Notes: a model not told the origin generated them from the sequence alone. A stretch of 64,000 nucleotides of DNA from Sistotremastrum niveocremeum HHB9708 (GCA_001630475.1 KV419422.1:186001-250000); one strand, 5' to 3'. Counted from the stretch's first letter, positions 39,401 through 51,400 are shown. Made by a program: numbers and translations.

Positions 39401-40172
39401 TATGTGTAGAATCTCTGGACGTCGCGCAACTCGTTCGGCCCCCCATTTCACCGTACGCCAGTGTGTCCAACCGGTACGCGCGAACGCAATAGTCAACGCG
39501 GCGATCAAGCGATCGAAGACGCGCGTCGACCTCGCAACGTAGGAAGGAATGGTCGTGAAACACGACGCCCCACACCGGTCATAGGTTTGGGGTTCCCGTA
39601 GATGGGAGAGCCCCCAGAAAATTGGATGGTGGGGAGCGAAACGAGAAAAAGAGCGTTATCGACTCACTTCGTCAGCCTTCAGCTTCCCACAATTCACACA
39701 GACACATTCTAATATTTTTTTGACCTTGACAAGGAAACCTGAAGATCACGTATCCGATGAGCACCGGCGGTCACGATGGCAAATGATCAAGTGTCCTCAC
39801 CAGCGTGGAAAACGGGACGAGCGAGCTCAATGTGGCCAAAATGGCCAGGGCATTCAGCCATCCCCTCCCCGCAAGTCTGACATTTGTAGTTTCGATCGAT
39901 AGTACCCATTCGAGGGTCCGCGAGTCCCCCTAGTTTCGGCTTGTGACCAGTTTCGTCCATCACCTCAGGATACTCGACTTTAGCCACCGAGTGAGCTTTC
40001 TGTATACGAAACGACATTATCAGTAACCGCGAGACAAGGGGACTAAAAACGAAATTGCGCGACGGAATACAAGAAAAACACGTACGATCTCTTCCGGGGA
40101 AAGGATACTGAACTGGACCTCCTTGACCTTTCGGATAGGAGCCGCAGAATACGCAAAAGAATGACCCAACAT
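33468..40172 (-). CDS. RPB1: RNA polymerase II largest subunit RPB1
   Basis: This is the catalytic subunit of RNA polymerase II. The first exon starts at 40172 (M-L-G-H-S-F-A-Y) with the clamp helix [14 protein letters not shown]. The clamp zinc site reads K-C-Q-T-C-G-E-G-M and C-P-G-H-F-G-H. The metal-A loop [12 protein letters not shown] is intact, although its last codon is split by an intron. Downstream lie V-I-T-G-D-P-N-I and the bridge/trigger region with T-L-N-T-F-H. The linker leads to a C-terminal domain from about 34480 downward, with degenerate heptads (Y-S-P-T-S-P-R alternating with F-S-P-T-S-P-S). The tail continues through exons 33912-33841, 33795-33766, 33713-33702, 33645-33625 and 33571-33468, ending D-S-S-P-S-W-T. 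Many short introns are present. A possible extra mini-exon between 33913 and 34096 is unresolved. Confidence 0.95.
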
Positions 40173-41542
40173 ATTCAGGAGCTGACAATATTAGTTGATG
40201 GTATGATTTTTGGAGCACAGATGTAACACGACGACGAGAAAAGGTCCGTAAGACGAGGAAAAAGAGAAGCCCGGTCTTTTATGGTTTTTTGAGAGGGTGG
40301 CAGAAGGAAAGAAACGAGAATAAGTCAGGAGGGAAAAAAGTCGCCCAAGTGATGCGCGTGTCCGGTGGCCCGCGAGGCTGTCTAAAGTCGCACGCAGGTG
40401 TCTCTAAGCTTATCCTTGCAGTACTGGCTGCACTGATGGCCTTACTCGAGAGTCGAATGGCAGAGTGTCCTGGACCGCAGACGGATGAGTCGTGGTCGGG
40501 AGCGACAGATGCTGACGAAGTCGGAGCTCGAACCGCCTCAATAACTTGTTCGTCACGTGGGCCACAGATGTGACCGTGACTACTCTCCTCTTCCGAGTCA
40601 GCGTTCTTGTTTTGTTTGCTCTGCAGGGGAGTGGGCTTACTCCAAGCTCCGTCAACTTGGAATCCTACTTGGATAATATTCCCTTCCACGTCTGACCCTC
40701 CAAGCCCTACGACATCCTCTCGGAGTTTCGTGCGGCCTACACACGGTGGAGGTTCGATCAAAGCCTGACCTCAAGGCGCCCTACGCACATTCTGGGCTCT
40801 TCTGTCATGTCCGAGTCATCGTACTATCAAAAGCGCACGTATTTACTTCTGCCAGTTCATCCCCCATTGACACACATCGACAATATCTGCATTCTGTGGA
40901 TTCAGCAACCTGCTGTAGCCCTGGCAATTATGATTTTTTGGCCTTCCTCGTCTAGCATCATATCTTTCCGCTACATTGTCGGCGTTCAGCATTGCCCTCG
41001 TGCATGGATCGGGCCCCCTTGTGGGAGCTGGCCGAGCAATGCCAGAACCCTCGGAACAGTTTACTTTGTCCCCACTATTCGGCTCGCCCATCTTTTGTCT
41101 GAAGAGGATGCTAGCAATTCGTCAGTCCCTCATCGACACTCCTTGTCCATTGCGACGTCTTGCGCTCGCGCATCGACGTTCGGATTGTCTCATTCCTGCC
41201 CACAACACAGCCTCGGTACCGATCTTACACCGCGAGGTCCGTCTTGCCCCATGTGGCGATTTCTTCCCGTAGCTCAGTACTCAGTGATGAGGTAATCGTG
41301 GCCAAAATTCTCAACAAATGGTTTTGAAAATGCCGAGAGAAGAGGCAGCAACATCTTCCGGTGGTTGATATGCGACACACGAAACGCTGCAACATCCCAG
41401 CTAAGCACCATGGACTGTTTTGCTTTAACAGGCTTCGAGTCTGTTCTTTTCGTTCCCTCCATTATTGAGCTCTTTCAGGTCATTGCGGTAAATAATAAAA
41501 TATTCTTACATTCCCTTCGTCCATCAACGAGCTGGGAACACC
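40173..41542. other. RPB1 upstream region with unassigned open frames
   Basis: The RPB1 promoter lies at the left, and the dihydroorotate dehydrogenase gene ends at the right. Open frames occur at 40761-40279 (minus, 160 codons, beginning M-I-E-P-P-P-C-V-G-R), 40807-41295 (plus, 162 codons, with one hydrophobic stretch near residue 40) and 41091-40843 (minus). They overlap on opposite strands and none has a family signature or clear splice pattern. At most one small gene may exist here, and I cannot say on which strand. Confidence 0.35.
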
Positions 41543-42703
41543 CTACCGCGCTGCATCATCTTTCGGTGCTCCCGCTTCCAATTTCTCAAAGACTGAGACT
41601 CCCTGGGATCCAAGAGCAGTTGCACAAGCAACAGCACTAGCACCGACTTGGAACATCCGTCTTGCAGAATCAGCATCGTGCACTCCACCAATACCGATGA
41701 TTTTAATGCCTCTCAAGGCAGGATCGGGATGCTTCTTTAGTTGTTCTGCAAACGAGTGGACGTTCCTTGAACGGTATGGTCAATTAAGAGTGACGGTAAG
41801 GGGATTGACGGATACACATACCCTAATGCTAGTGGATGAATTGACTGCCCCGCAAGTCCACCAAACTTGGGAGGAAGTGCAAAAGGGCTGCTTGCATTCG
41901 AAGCAGGCCGAGAAGGCATCGCCTGGTCGGTCAAGAAGATGCTATTCCCAAGGGTGTTTGTGCATGACAAAAATGCGATAGGGTTGACGGTCTTGTCAGA
42001 GCCTGACGGACAGTACGACAGCCGCGAAAGAGTTGCCAGGACGTCCGCGAATTGAGCCCCATATACATATGGTGGAAGCTTTATCCCGATTGTAAGCGTA
42101 GGATCCTGTTTGTACTGGACTGCGAGTGTTTCTAGGAGTGGAAACAGTAGCTTCTCGGGGCTATATGAGGGAGGTGGATGATCGGGAATGTTTGGACAAC
42201 TAGTGTTCAATTCGACAGCGATTCTTGAATGGTCCCCTTGGTGATCACCGATTGATTGGCGTAGTTCTTGAATGTCATCGACCATGGAAGACAATAATGT
42301 CGGAGAAGATGATGTTATGCTGACGATGAATGGTTTCTTGGATGCAGGATCCTTTGCCAGCATCTCTTTGATCCATAGGATATACTCCTTCAAGGGATGC
42401 GGAGAGTATCCATAGGAATTTAGGGACGACAAGTCATGGGACGCAAAGACAACCTAGTAATTCGGAAATTCCAGATCAGTGGTATTATTATACAGAATCA
42501 GTGGATTGGCGAATCACTTTATGTTTGACCGGATCCTCAGAGAAGCAGTCGATGTCAGGATGTTCACGTACTGCCGTCCTCGTCGTGACCGCGCCCGTGT
42601 GAATACAATTGTAAAGCTTCTCAAGGAGGAGCTTATCGGAAGCCCACGGGGAAGAAGAATTAAGAACAGGAGGAGAGATGACCAGACGATGGATGGAGAC
42701 CAT
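41543..42703 (-). CDS. URA1: Class 1A-like dihydroorotate dehydrogenase (URA1 type)
   Basis: This soluble flavoprotein fold oxidises dihydroorotate to orotate, the fourth step of pyrimidine synthesis, usually with fumarate as acceptor in the cytosol. Three exons (42703-42518, 42453-41822, 41765-41543) give exactly 346 residues. Visible blocks are G-A-V-T-T-R-T-A near residue 37, V-E-L-N-T-S-C-P-N-I, G-I-K-L-P-P-Y, a G-N-S-I-F-L segment, F-G-G-L-A-G-Q with H-P-L-A-L-G-N-V, and the phosphate-binding I-K-I-I-G-I-G-G-V. These match yeast Ura1 in order. No mitochondrial presequence or membrane helix is visible, unlike class 2 enzymes. Several loops diverge from Ura1, including an S-S-S-P-rich stretch near residue 100 and a long serine/proline segment before F-G-G, so exact activity is inferred. 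The upstream gap to TRS31 is short. Confidence 0.85.
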
Positions 42704-43378
42704 GGGAGCGCGGTCAGCATACGTGAGAGCTTCAGAGAATGTAGAGTTAAGCCAGATAAGATAAGGAGAGCTCGACTAGCCGACATTGATTTATTTATTT
42801 TGCTGTGAGGATGTCATCGAGGGTTCTGGAATTTCACTGCATCCAGCAAAGAAATACACATGCAATAGATAAAGAACTTGAGGCAGGATTTTCAAGGCCC
42901 TCCAGGTTGCTTTGGCTGAGACTCCAGAAGCACGGTGAGAGTATCCAATGACAAAATTCCACAAAATTCGAAAAAAGTCAGATTATCGCCAGTGACCTTC
43001 CACGTAGTCTTGGGACTGCAGATTTTAAGTTTCAGACCTTGTGTTCCAGACCAGTGTAGTCGAATGACAACGAACAGCACGTGGAACGGAGGGACAGAAA
43101 ATAAGGTTTTCCAAAAACAGCCACGCGCGTACATACGATCGCCAGGCACGCAGACTTTTGGAGACAGGGTTTAGTTTCAGCGAATATTATCCAGACGTCT
43201 TCAGGAACGAAAACCTTGTGGCGCTCCCCACCCAGTCCCCAGAGCTGTCCCCAGCATTGCGGAAAGGTCTCCCAATAATTAATTGGAAACGAAGCATAAT
43301 TAAAATCCATGCCATACTCATCAGTCATGGCAAATCTCCTTATTCCTACACGTAACGACCAAGGTGCCTGTACCGGTA
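42704..43378. other. Gap between TRS31 and the dihydroorotate dehydrogenase
   Basis: This holds the dehydrogenase promoter and the TRS31 3' end, both on the minus strand. A minus-strand frame starting at 43328 (M-T-D-E-Y-G-M-D-F-N) runs 98 codons, and a second frame ends at 42892. They could be two exons of a small gene, but no family is recognised and the start lies only 51 bases after the TRS31 stop. Confidence 0.3.
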
Positions 43379-44204
43379 CTAATTATTACCCAACGCAGAT
43401 TCCCTATCGATCACCGATTTCTCTAATTTGATCAATATGGTCGTCCGATTAGGAAAGTTCGAGGTCGGTGTCAGGTGAGCAGTAACGCGAGCCGGCTGTG
43501 AAGGCAGTGAGCATCCTACATAGCGCGATATGTGATCCACACTCACAAAGCCTAGACCATCTAGAACAGCTTCTACGATTCCCGCCGTGAGGGCTGAACA
43601 ACTCAAGGAACTGAGGTCGCGTGGTACACTAATACCTCTTGTGATAGGTGGATCATTATCAATGATCATGTCTTCGAACCAGGTCTTTGAGAACATAGAC
43701 GTGCAGGATCAGGCACAAGACTGACATTCGTCATCGTTTTCGACGCTTTTCTCAAGTGCATCGGCTGGTTTCCCAAATACAGCTCGCCAGAGTTGCGTGT
43801 GTATTATCATGAGTGCCGGTAGGAAACGGATTTCTCGTTTCGGGGCCTTCGATGTCGCCTCGGCACGCCAGGACATGAGTTCGAATGTGCGAGTTCCGAC
43901 ACGATATCCAAGTATATTGAGACTAGGAACAGCGGATCAATACCAGTGAAGACGTTATGATCTCTGAAAACTACCGGCGTTCCAGATCCGCGATACCATT
44001 CACTCGCTTTTGTGTGTATTGTATCATCTCGGAAAAGAGAAACGCGAACGCGCTCGCAGACACCTCTGACGTTCTGGTTTTGTTGAGGTTGCGGTCATAG
44101 ATGTTCGACTTGAGAAATGGACGTTGTTGAGGGGTTGTCGGGAGGGAATATCGCGTTGAATTAGCAGAGTCTGAGAGTACAGAGAATCTGGACGACGAAG
44201 CCAT
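43379..44204 (-). CDS. TRS31: TRAPP complex subunit TRS31 (TRAPPC5)
   Basis: This core subunit of the TRAPP tethering/Rab-GEF complex acts in ER-to-Golgi and intra-Golgi traffic. The start M-A-S-S-S-R-F-S is followed by a variable N-terminus. The TRAPP fold begins with N-I-Y-D-R-N-L-N-K-T-R-T-S-E-V and includes F-A-F-L-F-S-E-M-I-Q-Y. The second exon carries L-N-I-L-G-Y-R-V-G-T-R and W-R-A-V-F-G-K-P-A-D-A-L-E. The third has D-N-D-P-P-I-T-R, then C-S-A-L-T-A-G-I-V-E-A-V-L-D-G-L-G-F. The last continues P-A-R-V-T-A-H and ends with T-T-I-L-I-K-L and S-A-L-G-N-N. The order and spacing match Trs31/Bet3-clan proteins. Three introns keep the frame. It diverges from the BTB gene across 115 bases. Confidence 0.92.
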
Positions 44205-44319
44205 TGCGGCAGAGTCCGGCCGGCATCTTCAAAGAAATGGGCCAACGAATCTTGGCGTTGATTTTCCGAAAGTGACTAAGGTGGACATTCCAGAGAATGC
44301 GCTCTGATTGTCTCTTGCC

Positions 44320-46870
44320 ATGTCCCCAGCTTCACTAGGCAGCCTCCAGTCCCATCTCTATCTTTCATTCCTCAATGGCAGCACTGCAGACGTCGCGCTC
44401 CACGTCAGCGGCACTTGGGACGCGGTATATTACCTCCACCGAGTAGTGCTAATCCAAGCAGTGAGTCCATTCTGCTATGCGGGGTAGCTGATCTGACGAT
44501 CGATACAGGGTTTCTTCCAATCACTATTTACCTCGGGATTCTTGGAGTCTGGCGGGCCATCTTCGTCGTCCCCAAAGGAAGTCAAAGTACGGTTTCCAGA
44601 TTCGAATATCACTAGACCAGGTGTGCACTTGCGCTCTCAGAATATTTAACGCGTATCTTACTTATCTAATAGCATTCGAGTAAGCGTTGCTCGTGTCTCG
44701 ATGAGATTGCACAGAATGACATCTTGTCTCAGAATATGTATCGCCCGACTATACGGCGGTGGCCCGCCCCTGTTCGCGCCTCCAGCATTTATTCCGACCC
44801 ACAGTGTTCCACTCACTCCTGGGTTGTCCATGTCAAATCCATATGCTAAGATTCCTCCTGGTCACCAACTTGCGTCTCCCCGATTTCTGCTCTCACTTCT
44901 GGCAACATCGATTTACCTCTCCATACCGTCAACCACGAGTCACGCGATGTCTTTGATCCTCAATTCTGTGGGTCCGAGGACAGTGATCCGATACCTGAAC
45001 TTTGCGATTGGCCAGGGCATGGGTTCGCCCGACGAAGACGAGCCTCAATCTAGCTCTGCAACTGGCCTGGAGCAGGTCGCGCGACATGTTGTTGATAAAG
45101 CCGAATCTGTCAACGAGAGCTACTCTTTGCTTGATGAAAGCAATGTAGAACTTGAGGATGCGACCGAAGATGAACAGGCTCAGAAGATAGATCCTGCAGA
45201 GAGTCATTCATTCGATGAGCACGAGCACGGCATACATTATGGCCTTCTCTCCGACAAGATCGGCGAAGCTTGTGCAAGCTGGCTGGCTAGATGGGGGACT
45301 GACATGCTGGAGTATGAGGAGGAAGATCAAGCCGGATGGAGACCTTATGATACCAATGTAATCCGAGCAGCCGAGCGCCACCGTTCCAACTTTCCTCGAA
45401 TATGGAGGCGCGGCGGTCTGTCGGCTGCTTGGGTTCGAGCCCTTCTCTCTTCTGACGAATTTTGGATTAGAGGGGAATGGGAGAGATACCAAGTGGCACG
45501 GAGAATCGTCGAACTTCGACGAAAGGAGGGCGTGCTGGAGGAGGAAGAGAGGGAGTGGAGATCCCTCTTTGACTCTGCAATCTATTACTGCCATTTGGTA
45601 AGCCTATCATTACTAAAGAATCCATGTCGCAGATCTCTGAAATCAGAACTTTCAGCCTTTGGAGCAGCTGGTGTCCCTGTCGTCTGACATTTCCCCTTCG
45701 ACGAAAGATCCTTACGTGCCGCTGAGCACGATTCAGGCCGCCCACTGGACCCAATCGCTGTTGCGACATCACATTATGACGGGATCTTCAGCCTCGCAGA
45801 ATTTACCACCAGCGTCTCCTGGTTCACGAGATAAAGATCTCGGCATTGGTATTCTGTCGGCGAGCATTCTCTCAGGAATCACATCAGGCGATATCCCTAA
45901 AGATCGACCGTATTGGCTCGTCCCGAGTGACGCTTCCCGCAGGATCGGCGAGTCAACGCCTGCGACGAACAATACTTCATCGTTGAGTACGAGCATGTCA
46001 ATGGATCAACTATTCCAGCGGACTTTATCGTCTGGGCCTAAGACGATACAGCACCCAATCACGTCGGAGGCTAACTTCTTTGGCATTCACACTCCTTCGT
46101 ACGACGCTGAATCCTGCGTAGCTATGGATGCATCAGGAGCATCTCGCTGGTCACCCTATCCGCCTTTCCGATTTGGCGCTGAATTCTGGGATGTGGAATC
46201 ATTGAAGGAAAAGACACGACTGCACTCCCATACCGTCTGGTATGCCGGTAATCTGTTCAATGTATATGTGCAGGTTGTTCGGAAGAAGGGTGTGCAGCTT
46301 GGCATCTATCTTCATCGACAGAGCAGCGTTGATCCCATTCCACCCGCCTCCGCACCAGCACCTTTACTCTCTCCGCGGAACGAAAGAGGCCCTTCACCCG
46401 TGCGAGCGCCTTCCATCCCCATATCGACTTCAGCTCCTCGATTTGGATCACCCCCTTTGTCTTCACCTCTACCCCTCAGCCCACGACTTTTGACGCAGAC
46501 AATTTCGCTTCCGGTGGCAGGCACGCCCAGCCCTCGCAGCTCCACGCCAGGTGGAACACCTGTGACGTCCAGTTATATAACGGCACAGAATGCATGGTCT
46601 ATTCCCGCACTAGCTCCAGTCCACGCCCCATTGCAACCATTTAGAGATCCACGGTCTACCATTGCTGCTTTCTTTGCCATCTCGTGTCCTTCGGGGACTG
46701 GTTCCTCGCTGACACGATTCTCAAGCGCGCCAGACTCCTTCCCTATTGGCCAGAGCTGGGGATGGAAGAGCTCTACATTGAGGTCAGAGGAGTACCTAGA
46801 GACGGCAGACGGTCACGGCGCCCCAAGAGAGGTTAGCTTGAGGGCGACGATTATTCTTGGACTAGTGTAA
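44320..46870 (+). CDS. BTB/POZ-domain protein
   Basis: The N-terminal 110 residues form a BTB fold. N-G-S-T-A-D-V-A-L-H-V precedes L-H-R-V-V-L-I-Q-A-G-F-F-Q-S-L-F, and P-D-S-N-I-T-R-P-A-F-E-I-C-I-A-R-L-Y-G-G-G-P completes the dimer region. Exons 44320-44460, 44509-44620, 44673-44679, 44733-45597 and 45656-46870 join to 779 residues. The third exon has only 7 bases and is required to read A-F-E. A helical region follows, then an acidic linker (residues 240-300). The C-terminal half is Ser/Pro-rich with no known domain. BTB proteins commonly dimerise and serve as Cullin-3 substrate adaptors; that role is an inference here. The next gene encodes a cullin N-terminal domain. Confidence 0.88.
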
Positions 46871-47074
46871 ATTTTATTTCGCATACCCAGCCCCTATTCA
46901 GTCTTCTTAATATGTAATACTTACAGTACCCTTGATCTTGAGTTTGCGTGTCCATGTTGACGCTTGCGTTGAATTTGCAATTTGCATGTAGCTGAGTTGA
47001 GTTTGATTCCCAGAAAAAAACTCGTCGGCAACAATCAATCATATACCCGCGAGCCACTACACAGTGCCCTGCTC

Positions 47075-48235
47075 ATGGCCAATGCTGGCTCAAGCTCAGT
47101 GGAACACAATGGGGCTTCTGCTTCATCCACAACACCGTCTCCTATGCTCATGGCTGCGCCAATGACCGGAAGCGCAAATCCTGCAGCTTCACTTCACTCA
47201 TTATGGTCCTACATGACTCCCGCCCTCGACTACATCTTATGCTCGCCTTGTAACATCTCCTTACATGACCTCTCATTCAAAACTCCCGCGATTGACCCTG
47301 CATACCACATGGGTATTCACACCGCTGTCTACAACTACTACACGGGTACTCGAAAACATCGACACGACGAACCCCCTGATCAATCCACGCCAGATAATCC
47401 AAATGGGTTTCCGGCACTCATGGGATCAGAGCTCTATACACAGCTAGATCGCTACTTCGAGAGCGTCGTCAGAGACATCCTGCTTGGGGCGCCTCTTGAA
47501 GACTCCGAGCTGATCCCATACTACGTTACTGCATATACGCGCTATGCTGCGGGATTGCAGGCTATCCATCGCTTGCTAAATTATGTCAATCGACATTATG
47601 TGCGGCGCGAGGTGGATGATGATCGGGGATGGTTGAGGTTGGCAGACTTGGGACCGTTAGCAGAGGAAGAAGTGATCTCTACGACAAAGATCTCCAGGAA
47701 CGGACGGTCAATAACACACTTGAATACCCTGGTGGCGGCAGGAAATCAAGAAGAAGCGAGGCAGCAGGTGGTTCGTAGATTGCGAGGGCTGAGGATGAAA
47801 GAGCTGAAGAAATGGGGCTACGTCGAGGGCGATGGTGCCGAGAAATTGGCGCAGGCCGAGCAGTCTGCTGAAGCTGCCAGCACTCTCGACAGAGTGGTTC
47901 CTATACAATCCTTGGCCTACCGACGCTGGAGACTGGACTGCATCGAACCGTTGCTCACTATTCCAGACGAGGGTCAGAAACCATCGACGTCCGGTGGTCG
48001 CACTCGTGGGGGGCGGCGGTCCACCAAATCCCCGCCTCCCACCAAATCGCCTCCTAATGCGATTCCCAAAGGACGCCTGGCAAGGGCTTGCAAGATGTTC
48101 TTTGAAACTGGGACCTTGCCGATGGATGACAAGTTGAGGTCAGTGCAGTGTATTAGAGATTCATTTTTGGTTTGTGGCGTTCGACGAGATGTGGCTCTGC
48201 TGAAGAGATTAGAAAAGTATTTAGCGTCACCTTAA
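47075..48235 (+). CDS. Stand-alone cullin N-terminal-domain protein
   Basis: A single-exon gene encodes 386 residues. After about 35 low-complexity residues it reads L-W-S-Y-M-T-P-A-L-D-Y-I-L, then M-G-I-H-T-A-V-Y-N-Y-Y. It continues L-Y-T-Q-L-D-R-Y-F and L-I-P-Y-Y-V-T-A-Y-T-R-Y, then L-L-N-Y-V-N-R-H-Y-V-R-R-E. These are the first and second cullin-repeat landmarks of Cdc53/CUL1. The protein ends soon after; the 4-helix bundle, RING-partner site and neddylation winged helix (normally to about residue 750) are absent. A basic Arg/Lys/Pro-rich linker lies at about residues 310-335, before a short helical tail. It could bind adaptors without recruiting an E2, acting as a competitor or scaffold; that is inference. 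The ATG at 47075 is the first in frame. Confidence 0.8.
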   Translation: MANAGSSSVEHNGASASSTTPSPMLMAAPMTGSANPAASLHSLWSYMTPALDYILCSPCNISLHDLSFKTPAIDPAYHMGIHTAVYNYYTGTRKHRHDEPPDQSTPDNPNGFPALMGSELYTQLDRYFESVVRDILLGAPLEDSELIPYYVTAYTRYAAGLQAIHRLLNYVNRHYVRREVDDDRGWLRLADLGPLAEEEVISTTKISRNGRSITHLNTLVAAGNQEEARQQVVRRLRGLRMKELKKWGYVEGDGAEKLAQAEQSAEAASTLDRVVPIQSLAYRRWRLDCIEPLLTIPDEGQKPSTSGGRTRGGRRSTKSPPPTKSPPNAIPKGRLARACKMFFETGTLPMDDKLRSVQCIRDSFLVCGVRRDVALLKRLEKYLASP

Positions 48236-48466
48236 TTTATCAACATTATTTCGTGGACCCAATTTCTTTCAAGGTTTGAACGTTGAGGAACGGAAATGCC
48301 TTATGCGGAACATGACGGCTACGCAGTGATCAGAACGAGACTTCCACGGCCAGATATTCTATACCTCAATCACTAATTCAGCCGCGAGCGAATACTCGGC
48401 TTTGCTCCTTCTCTGAGGTTCGCAGCTGGACTGTCGCACTCAATTGGATTCCGAAACTTTCTCGCA
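48236..48466. other. Short gap before the UVRAG gene
   Basis: About 230 bases hold the cullin-like 3' end and the UVRAG promoter. No motif stands out. Confidence 0.3.
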
Positions 48467-51400
48467 ATGACTTCAGCTGGCGAGGAGCGTACATTAGACT
48501 CGCTGGTCCCTGTGAGTGATAGTCGAACACATGTTCAGAGCATTGCTGATAGCGGCTCATAAAGCGCCGCATAAGACACATTACTGGTATACAAATCCGG
48601 AATCTGACTCGTTTTCCTGCTCGGGATGCAGTTGCTTCCGTGTTGGCCGCACCGTCTGATGTTCACACCATTTCCGACGACATAGACCTTACTCTATCGC
48701 GAAGGAGAACCAGAAAGATATCAGTGACTTCAACCTCTACACTCAAACTGGGCGCAGAAGATCCAGATGTTTCCGACGGTCTTCGAGGTCACCGACGCAA
48801 TCTTTCGCGAGGAAGTTATGGCAGTGGCAAAGCTCCAAGTTCAGGACCAGGTGTTGCTGGTCCAAGTACCGTTCCACTTCCCCGTACTCGCCCACGGACC
48901 ACCTCGCAAGCCTCCTTGAGGCAGGTCAATGTCTTCAACATCCCAACTTCCGCTCCAATTCCAAATCCTGCGGCACTCGGCGCATCATTTCCTGCATGGG
49001 ATGTTCGTCTCTCAGAAAGTGACCTGGAGAAGATTTTCGCATCTCGCCTCGTCGAAACCTATATCACCCTTTCTCATTCCCCAGAATCAATGGACGACCT
49101 CGCTTCTGCATCCCCGACAGAACCCATGCTCATGTCACCGCCTAAGAGAGGTAAATTGAAGAGAGCGACTTCCTCCTTATCAACCCAACAGTCTTCTCGC
49201 GAATCCTCACCTGCTGCTCTCCGTAACACATCCTCCAGAGATACACCAACACCCAGGAGCCCCCGTTTGCGCGGCGGAAAGTTGCAAACATCACCTCGCC
49301 ATATTCCCCATTCGAAATTATCCAATGAATCAGGAACGGAATCCAGTCATGGCGGTGGTGGGACGCCCAAGTCTTCGGAAACGCCCAAACCGTTCTACGT
49401 TTCACCTGTGCACCGTCCCTCAACAAATCCCAAGTTTTGGCACATGGACCACCATTCAGATTTCGACCCGTCTGCAGACAAGTCTTCGAGTCGAGTAACT
49501 CTCAAATTATGGGGTCGAGTTCCTGTGGATCGTGGAAGATCCACTCTAGGCGTTGACTCCAAAGGAAAGGGAAAAGAGACCTTGCACAGTGGTCCTGAGA
49601 CTCCTCATGAATGGAGAATTATGGAAGAGTGGGATATTGATCTCCAAGAACTTATTCCTCTTGACCAGGAGGCACGTGTTTGTCATTTCTTAGAGCCACT
49701 TCCCAAATTCATTGTATTTCAGATGACATTAGAACCCTGGAACCTACCGCCAAACTCGCTCGTCATGTCGTTGTCGTCGGACAACAAGCTTCTCTATCTT
49801 CCCTCTCACAACAAGATACCGCAACCTCCCTCTCCCTTTTCGGGTGGCAATACATCAGACCCAGAAGTGGCTGAGAGCCGTGCAAAGCGTAAGGCTTTGC
49901 GAGAAAAAACCGAAAAGGAAGCAGTGCAAAAAAGCTTACGGGAGACTCGTATGAAAACGAGCGCCAGTTGGCAAGAACTGGTATCATTAACATCCGTACA
50001 GTCTTCCATTGCTGATGTGAGAGAAAGTACGAGACATATCCTGGCCGACTGTGAGGTCTTACTGGGTCCAAATTCGTCATTTGCAAAGGTTAGTCTCGTG
50101 GTACATTGCTGACGTTGGTCTAATTGAAGCCGTATCTTTGTAGCGTCGAAATCTATCTGCCCTCGAACAAATTGTCTCTACGGCCACCAAAGATGCACAG
50201 ACATCGCAGGATAATAGATCACAGTGTGCGTACATTACAAACCAAGTAGCGCATGTCTGATGCGCGTTCTCTGCAGTAGAGTCTCTTGTCCTTGAGAAAC
50301 GGAGAGCCCTGGAAGCGCGCCGCATTGCAATGAGAAGTGCGTATGACATACACAAGCAGGATCTTAGAGCGTATCGCAAGGACGGAGATGTATGTATGGA
50401 AGAGAGGTAGCAAACTTTTTCGCGCTAAGAAACGCTAGCGCTCACTCATTAAATCAGGTCGAAGAATCACGATCTCCAAGGGAAACTGGCACCAACACGG
50501 ATTACATTGCTATCTACCTTATCCTCCATCTTCCCTATAGAGATCGTGTCACCTTCTGATCTCCTTTTTGGGATCGTTTCAGTGCCGCTGCCTATTCCTC
50601 AGACTCCTAAAGATCCTGCACCTCCCTTGTCCATGCATGCATTTCCTGAGATCAATGAGGAGACGATAGCAGCCGCCCTTGGTTACGTGGCCCAATTGGT
50701 CCAATTGACCGCAGCATACATGGGAAATGCATTGGTATATCCCGTCACCTGCATTGGGAGTCGAAGCGTGATAAAAGACCCGATATCGACAATGATGGGA
50801 CCACGGAAGTACGTCTGAGTATTCACTCTTCCGCCCTGGATATTTATCTTGAATATACAGATTTCCGCTGTATTCGAAGGGAGTCGACACATATAGATTC
50901 GAATATGCTGTATTCCTACTGAACAAGGATATAGAGATGGTATGATGTCATCGTTACCCTCTGCAGAAGACGACTAAAGCGCATCTTAGTTGATGTCTGA
51001 TCGTGATCTCCGAGCCCTAGATCTTCGACATACACTTCCCAATCTCAAGAACCTGTTGTTGACGTTGACCAATGGTGAAGGAGCCAAACTAGAGTATGCC
51101 GTTCCATCTTCGATTTTGTGCCCGCTGTCCTCACAATGACTCTACAGGAGACCACGGCGCAGCCTCCTCACGTCTTCGTCACTGGAATCCTTGAAGACCC
51201 TCAACCCGACGGTGGAGACATCGACATCGCTAGCAACGCATGTTCAGTCGGCAGACGAATCGTCCACTCCACGACAAGAGAATGTTAAACCGAAAGCATT
51301 TTTCGAGTCATGGAGGATCATGCGGCCCCGTCCCCATACCGCCACAAATCGGAACGCCACTGTAGAGAACACTAACGGAGATGCTCACCCAGAGAGCCCG

